64,000 bases of DNA. Origin: Ilumatobacteraceae bacterium. GTDB lineage: Bacteria > Actinomycetota > Acidimicrobiia > Acidimicrobiales > Ilumatobacteraceae. Positions within the stretch are counted from its first letter, which is position 1; every line of letters starts with the position of its first letter. Where the stretch lies: NCBI GenBank assembly GCA_024643255.1, contig JAHENF010000008.1, forward strand, positions 1 to 64,000. The letters are read 5' to 3'. Positions 62,469-64,000 of the stretch are shown here, piece after piece. The notes below the pieces were generated by a model that was not told the DNA's origin, made no database searches, and was given only the letters and a program-made list of their open reading frames with translations. The translations under genes and the position numbers were made by a program.

Positions 62469-63410
62469 ATGACTCCGAACGACGTGGCAGACGCGCTGTC
62501 GCGTCACGGCTACCTCCCCGACGAGGGCATCTCGACGGCCGTGTTCCTGGCGATGACGCTCCACCGGCCGTTGCTGCTCGAAGGCGAAGCCGGCGTGGGC
62601 AAGACCGAGCTCGCCAAGACGCTCGCGGCGGCCACAGGGGGTCAGTTGATCCGCTTGCAGTGCTACGAGGGCATCGACGTCGCACAAGCGGTGTACGACT
62701 GGGACTACGCCCGCCAACTCCTGCACCTCAGGGCAGCAGAAGCGACCGGTGAGACGGCCACGCGCACCGCCGACGATCTCGAGGCCGAACTGTACGGCGA
62801 ACGATTCCTGATCAAGCGGGCGCTGCTGCGGGCGATCGAGCCGGGCGACGGGCCGGCGCCCGTGCTGTTGATCGACGAGATCGACCGCGCCGACGACGAG
62901 TTCGAGGCATATCTCCTCGAGGTCCTGTCGGACTACCAGATCACGATTCCCGAGGTCGGTGTCTTCACCGCATCGAGACCTCCACTCGTGGTGCTCACGT
63001 CGAACCGGACACGCGACGTCCACGATGCCCTCAAGCGCCGCTGCCTGTACCACTGGGTCGAACACCCCGATTTCCAACGTGAGGTGGCCATCGTCAAGCT
63101 GCGCGTGCCGGGCATCGACGGCGACCTGGCGAGACAGGTCGCCGGTGCGGTGGAGGCGCTACGCGAACTCAACCTGTACAAGCCACCGGGCGTCGCCGAG
63201 ACGATCGATTGGGCGACCGCGCTCGGAAGCCTCGGCGCGACGCGCCTCGACGAGCGCGTCGTCGCGAACACGCTCGGCACGGTCGTGAAATACCGCGAGG
63301 ACAGCGTCCGCGTCGAACAGCACGGCATCGCCGACCTCGTCAAGGTCGCCACGGAGAAGGCGCTCGCCAGCAAGCAGCCGCCCGGCCAGTTGACCATCCA
63401 CGACGCGTGA
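62469..63410 (+). CDS. MoxR-family AAA+ ATPase (CoxD-like)
   Basis: ATG 62469 gives 313 residues beginning MTPNDVADALSRHGYLPDEGISTAVFLAMTLHRP. Walker A is LEGEAGVGKTELAKTLA (about 37-53), Walker B VLLIDEIDRADDEFEAYLLEVL (about 137-158), sensor 1 LTSNRTRDVHDALKRRC (about 176-192) and arginine-rich sensor 2 further on. MoxR ATPases act as chaperones with VWA-domain partners; CoxD with CoxE matures the Mo/Cu centre of CO dehydrogenase. The next gene is such a partner and overlaps it, and two CoxL-like enzymes lie 9-17 kb to the left. Confidence 0.92.
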   Translation: MTPNDVADALSRHGYLPDEGISTAVFLAMTLHRPLLLEGEAGVGKTELAKTLAAATGGQLIRLQCYEGIDVAQAVYDWDYARQLLHLRAAEATGETATRTADDLEAELYGERFLIKRALLRAIEPGDGPAPVLLIDEIDRADDEFEAYLLEVLSDYQITIPEVGVFTASRPPLVVLTSNRTRDVHDALKRRCLYHWVEHPDFQREVAIVKLRVPGIDGDLARQVAGAVEALRELNLYKPPGVAETIDWATALGSLGATRLDERVVANTLGTVVKYREDSVRVEQHGIADLVKVATEKALASKQPPGQLTIHDA

Positions 63411-64000
63411 TGCCGGCGGCGATGGCGAGCGTCACCAGTGGGCCCGCCGAGATCGCCGTCGCGTTCGGCCAGATCCTGCGGGGCCTGGGTCTGACCGTGC
63501 CGACGAGTTGCACCAACACCTTCGCCGAAGCCCTCTGCGCGACCGGCATCGACGATCGTGACACCACCTACTGGGCCGGTCGGGCAACGCTCGTGCGTCG
63601 ACCCGAGGACATCGCACTGTACGACCGCGCATTCGCGGTGTTCTTCGAACGGTTGCGCTCCGACTCCGACGACGACGGCGCCACCGAGACGGTGAGCGTC
63701 ACGATCGCGGTCGACAGCGACGACGATGACGCCGACGGCGGCGGCGACTCGGACGACGCGTCCGACGACGTGATCGAGTTGCGCTTCTCGACCACCGAGA
63801 TCCTGCGCAACAAGGACTTCGCCACGTACACGTCCGACGAACTCACGCAGGCGCACGAGCTGATGTCGCACCTGCGCCTCGTCGGCGCTCCTCGTGCCTC
63901 GTTGCGTAGGGGCCCGACACGCCGCATCACGTCGCAACCCGACATCCGCCGAACGGTCCGCTCGGCGATCCGGGCCGGCGGCGAACCGATCGAGCGTCAT
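63410..64000 (+). CDS. VWA-type CoxE-like protein, N-terminal part (runs off the right edge)
   Basis: ATG 63410 overlaps the MoxR stop by one base, and the frame stays open to 64000 (197 residues visible). The start reads ITVAFGQILRGLGLTV-like sequence (IAVAFGQILRGLGLTVPTSC), then FAEALCATGIDDRDTTYWAGRATLVRRPEDIALYDRAFAVFF. This is the characteristic N-terminal helical region of CoxE-family proteins (PF05762). An Asp-rich insert (about 100-125) precedes DVIELRFSTTEILRNKDFATYTSDEL and an Arg-rich segment. The VWA domain itself lies beyond the window. It is a predicted partner of the MoxR ATPase. Confidence 0.85.
   Translation, partial: MPAAMASVTSGPAEIAVAFGQILRGLGLTVPTSCTNTFAEALCATGIDDRDTTYWAGRATLVRRPEDIALYDRAFAVFFERLRSDSDDDGATETVSVTIAVDSDDDDADGGGDSDDASDDVIELRFSTTEILRNKDFATYTSDELTQAHELMSHLRLVGAPRASLRRGPTRRITSQPDIRRTVRSAIRAGGEPIERH

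Overview
The window is a GC-rich actinobacterial chromosome segment. Gene content and order point to the class Acidimicrobiia, probably an Ilumatobacter-like organism; this is inferred, not proven. The evidence is the actinobacterial order rsmI...metG-tatD-(rpfB site)-rsmA-ispE-glmU-prs-rplY-pth-mfd-mazG-eno-ftsB, two tiny basic ribosomal proteins of the mycobacterial bL37 and bS22 types, a DUF222/HNH (13E12-type) protein, and form-II CoxL-like molybdenum hydroxylases. GTG starts and ATGA stop/start overlaps are common. Every gap between genes is shorter than 300 bp.

Layout. (1) 1-11.2 kb is a cell-surface locus. It has a partial DUF4012 membrane protein, a Wzz/BY-kinase fusion with a pentapeptide-repeat tail, a GDP-mannose dehydratase, a VanZ protein, a DUF222-HNH nuclease, and a second full-length DUF4012 protein set between two probable sortase substrates (LPRTG and LASTG signals). 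(2) 11.3-25.8 kb is mixed housekeeping and accessory: a VOC protein, bL37, a serine hydrolase, a PEP-utilising swivel protein, a PHP phosphoesterase, a DUF559 nuclease-like gene framed by 55-bp inverted repeats, ychF, an acyl-CoA dehydrogenase, a FetAB-type exporter, DUF192, rsmI, a HAD phosphatase, a thioesterase and a membrane protein. (3) 25.9-45.5 kb is the conserved core: metG, tatD, a DPBB-like protein at the rpfB/yabE site, rsmA, ispE, bS22, tRNA-Gln(UUG), a C-terminally truncated glmU, prs, rplY, pth, mfd, a SurA-like lipoprotein, mazG, two membrane proteins, eno and an FtsB-type protein. (4) 45.5-54.6 kb carries an orphan CoxL-like subunit, an HD-domain protein, a K+ channel, a HAD phosphatase, and a complete small-large-medium (2Fe-2S/Mo/FAD) hydroxylase operon. 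(5) 54.6-57.2 kb is a methyltransferase/flippase-like/GT2 operon. (6) 57.2-64 kb has DUF2855, an SDR, a FAD oxidoreductase, a GlgX-type amylase, and a MoxR/CoxE-like pair that runs off the right edge.

How the genes work together. The left block looks like machinery for making a surface polysaccharide and decorating the wall. The centre supplies translation, nucleotide, wall-precursor and repair functions. The right part is oxidative metabolism, and its MoxR/CoxE pair resembles the CoxD/CoxE maturation factors for CO-dehydrogenase-type enzymes.

The most unusual features are the intergenic DNA and a few proteins. Long, often perfect palindromes sit directly at 3' gene ends; five share a GGGTC-N-GACCC core, and one covers two convergent stop codons. 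There is a triple 61-bp tandem repeat. A REPIN-like pair of palindromic inverted repeats encloses a single nuclease-family gene. GlmU lacks its acetyltransferase active site. A BY-kinase carries seven perfect pentapeptide repeats.
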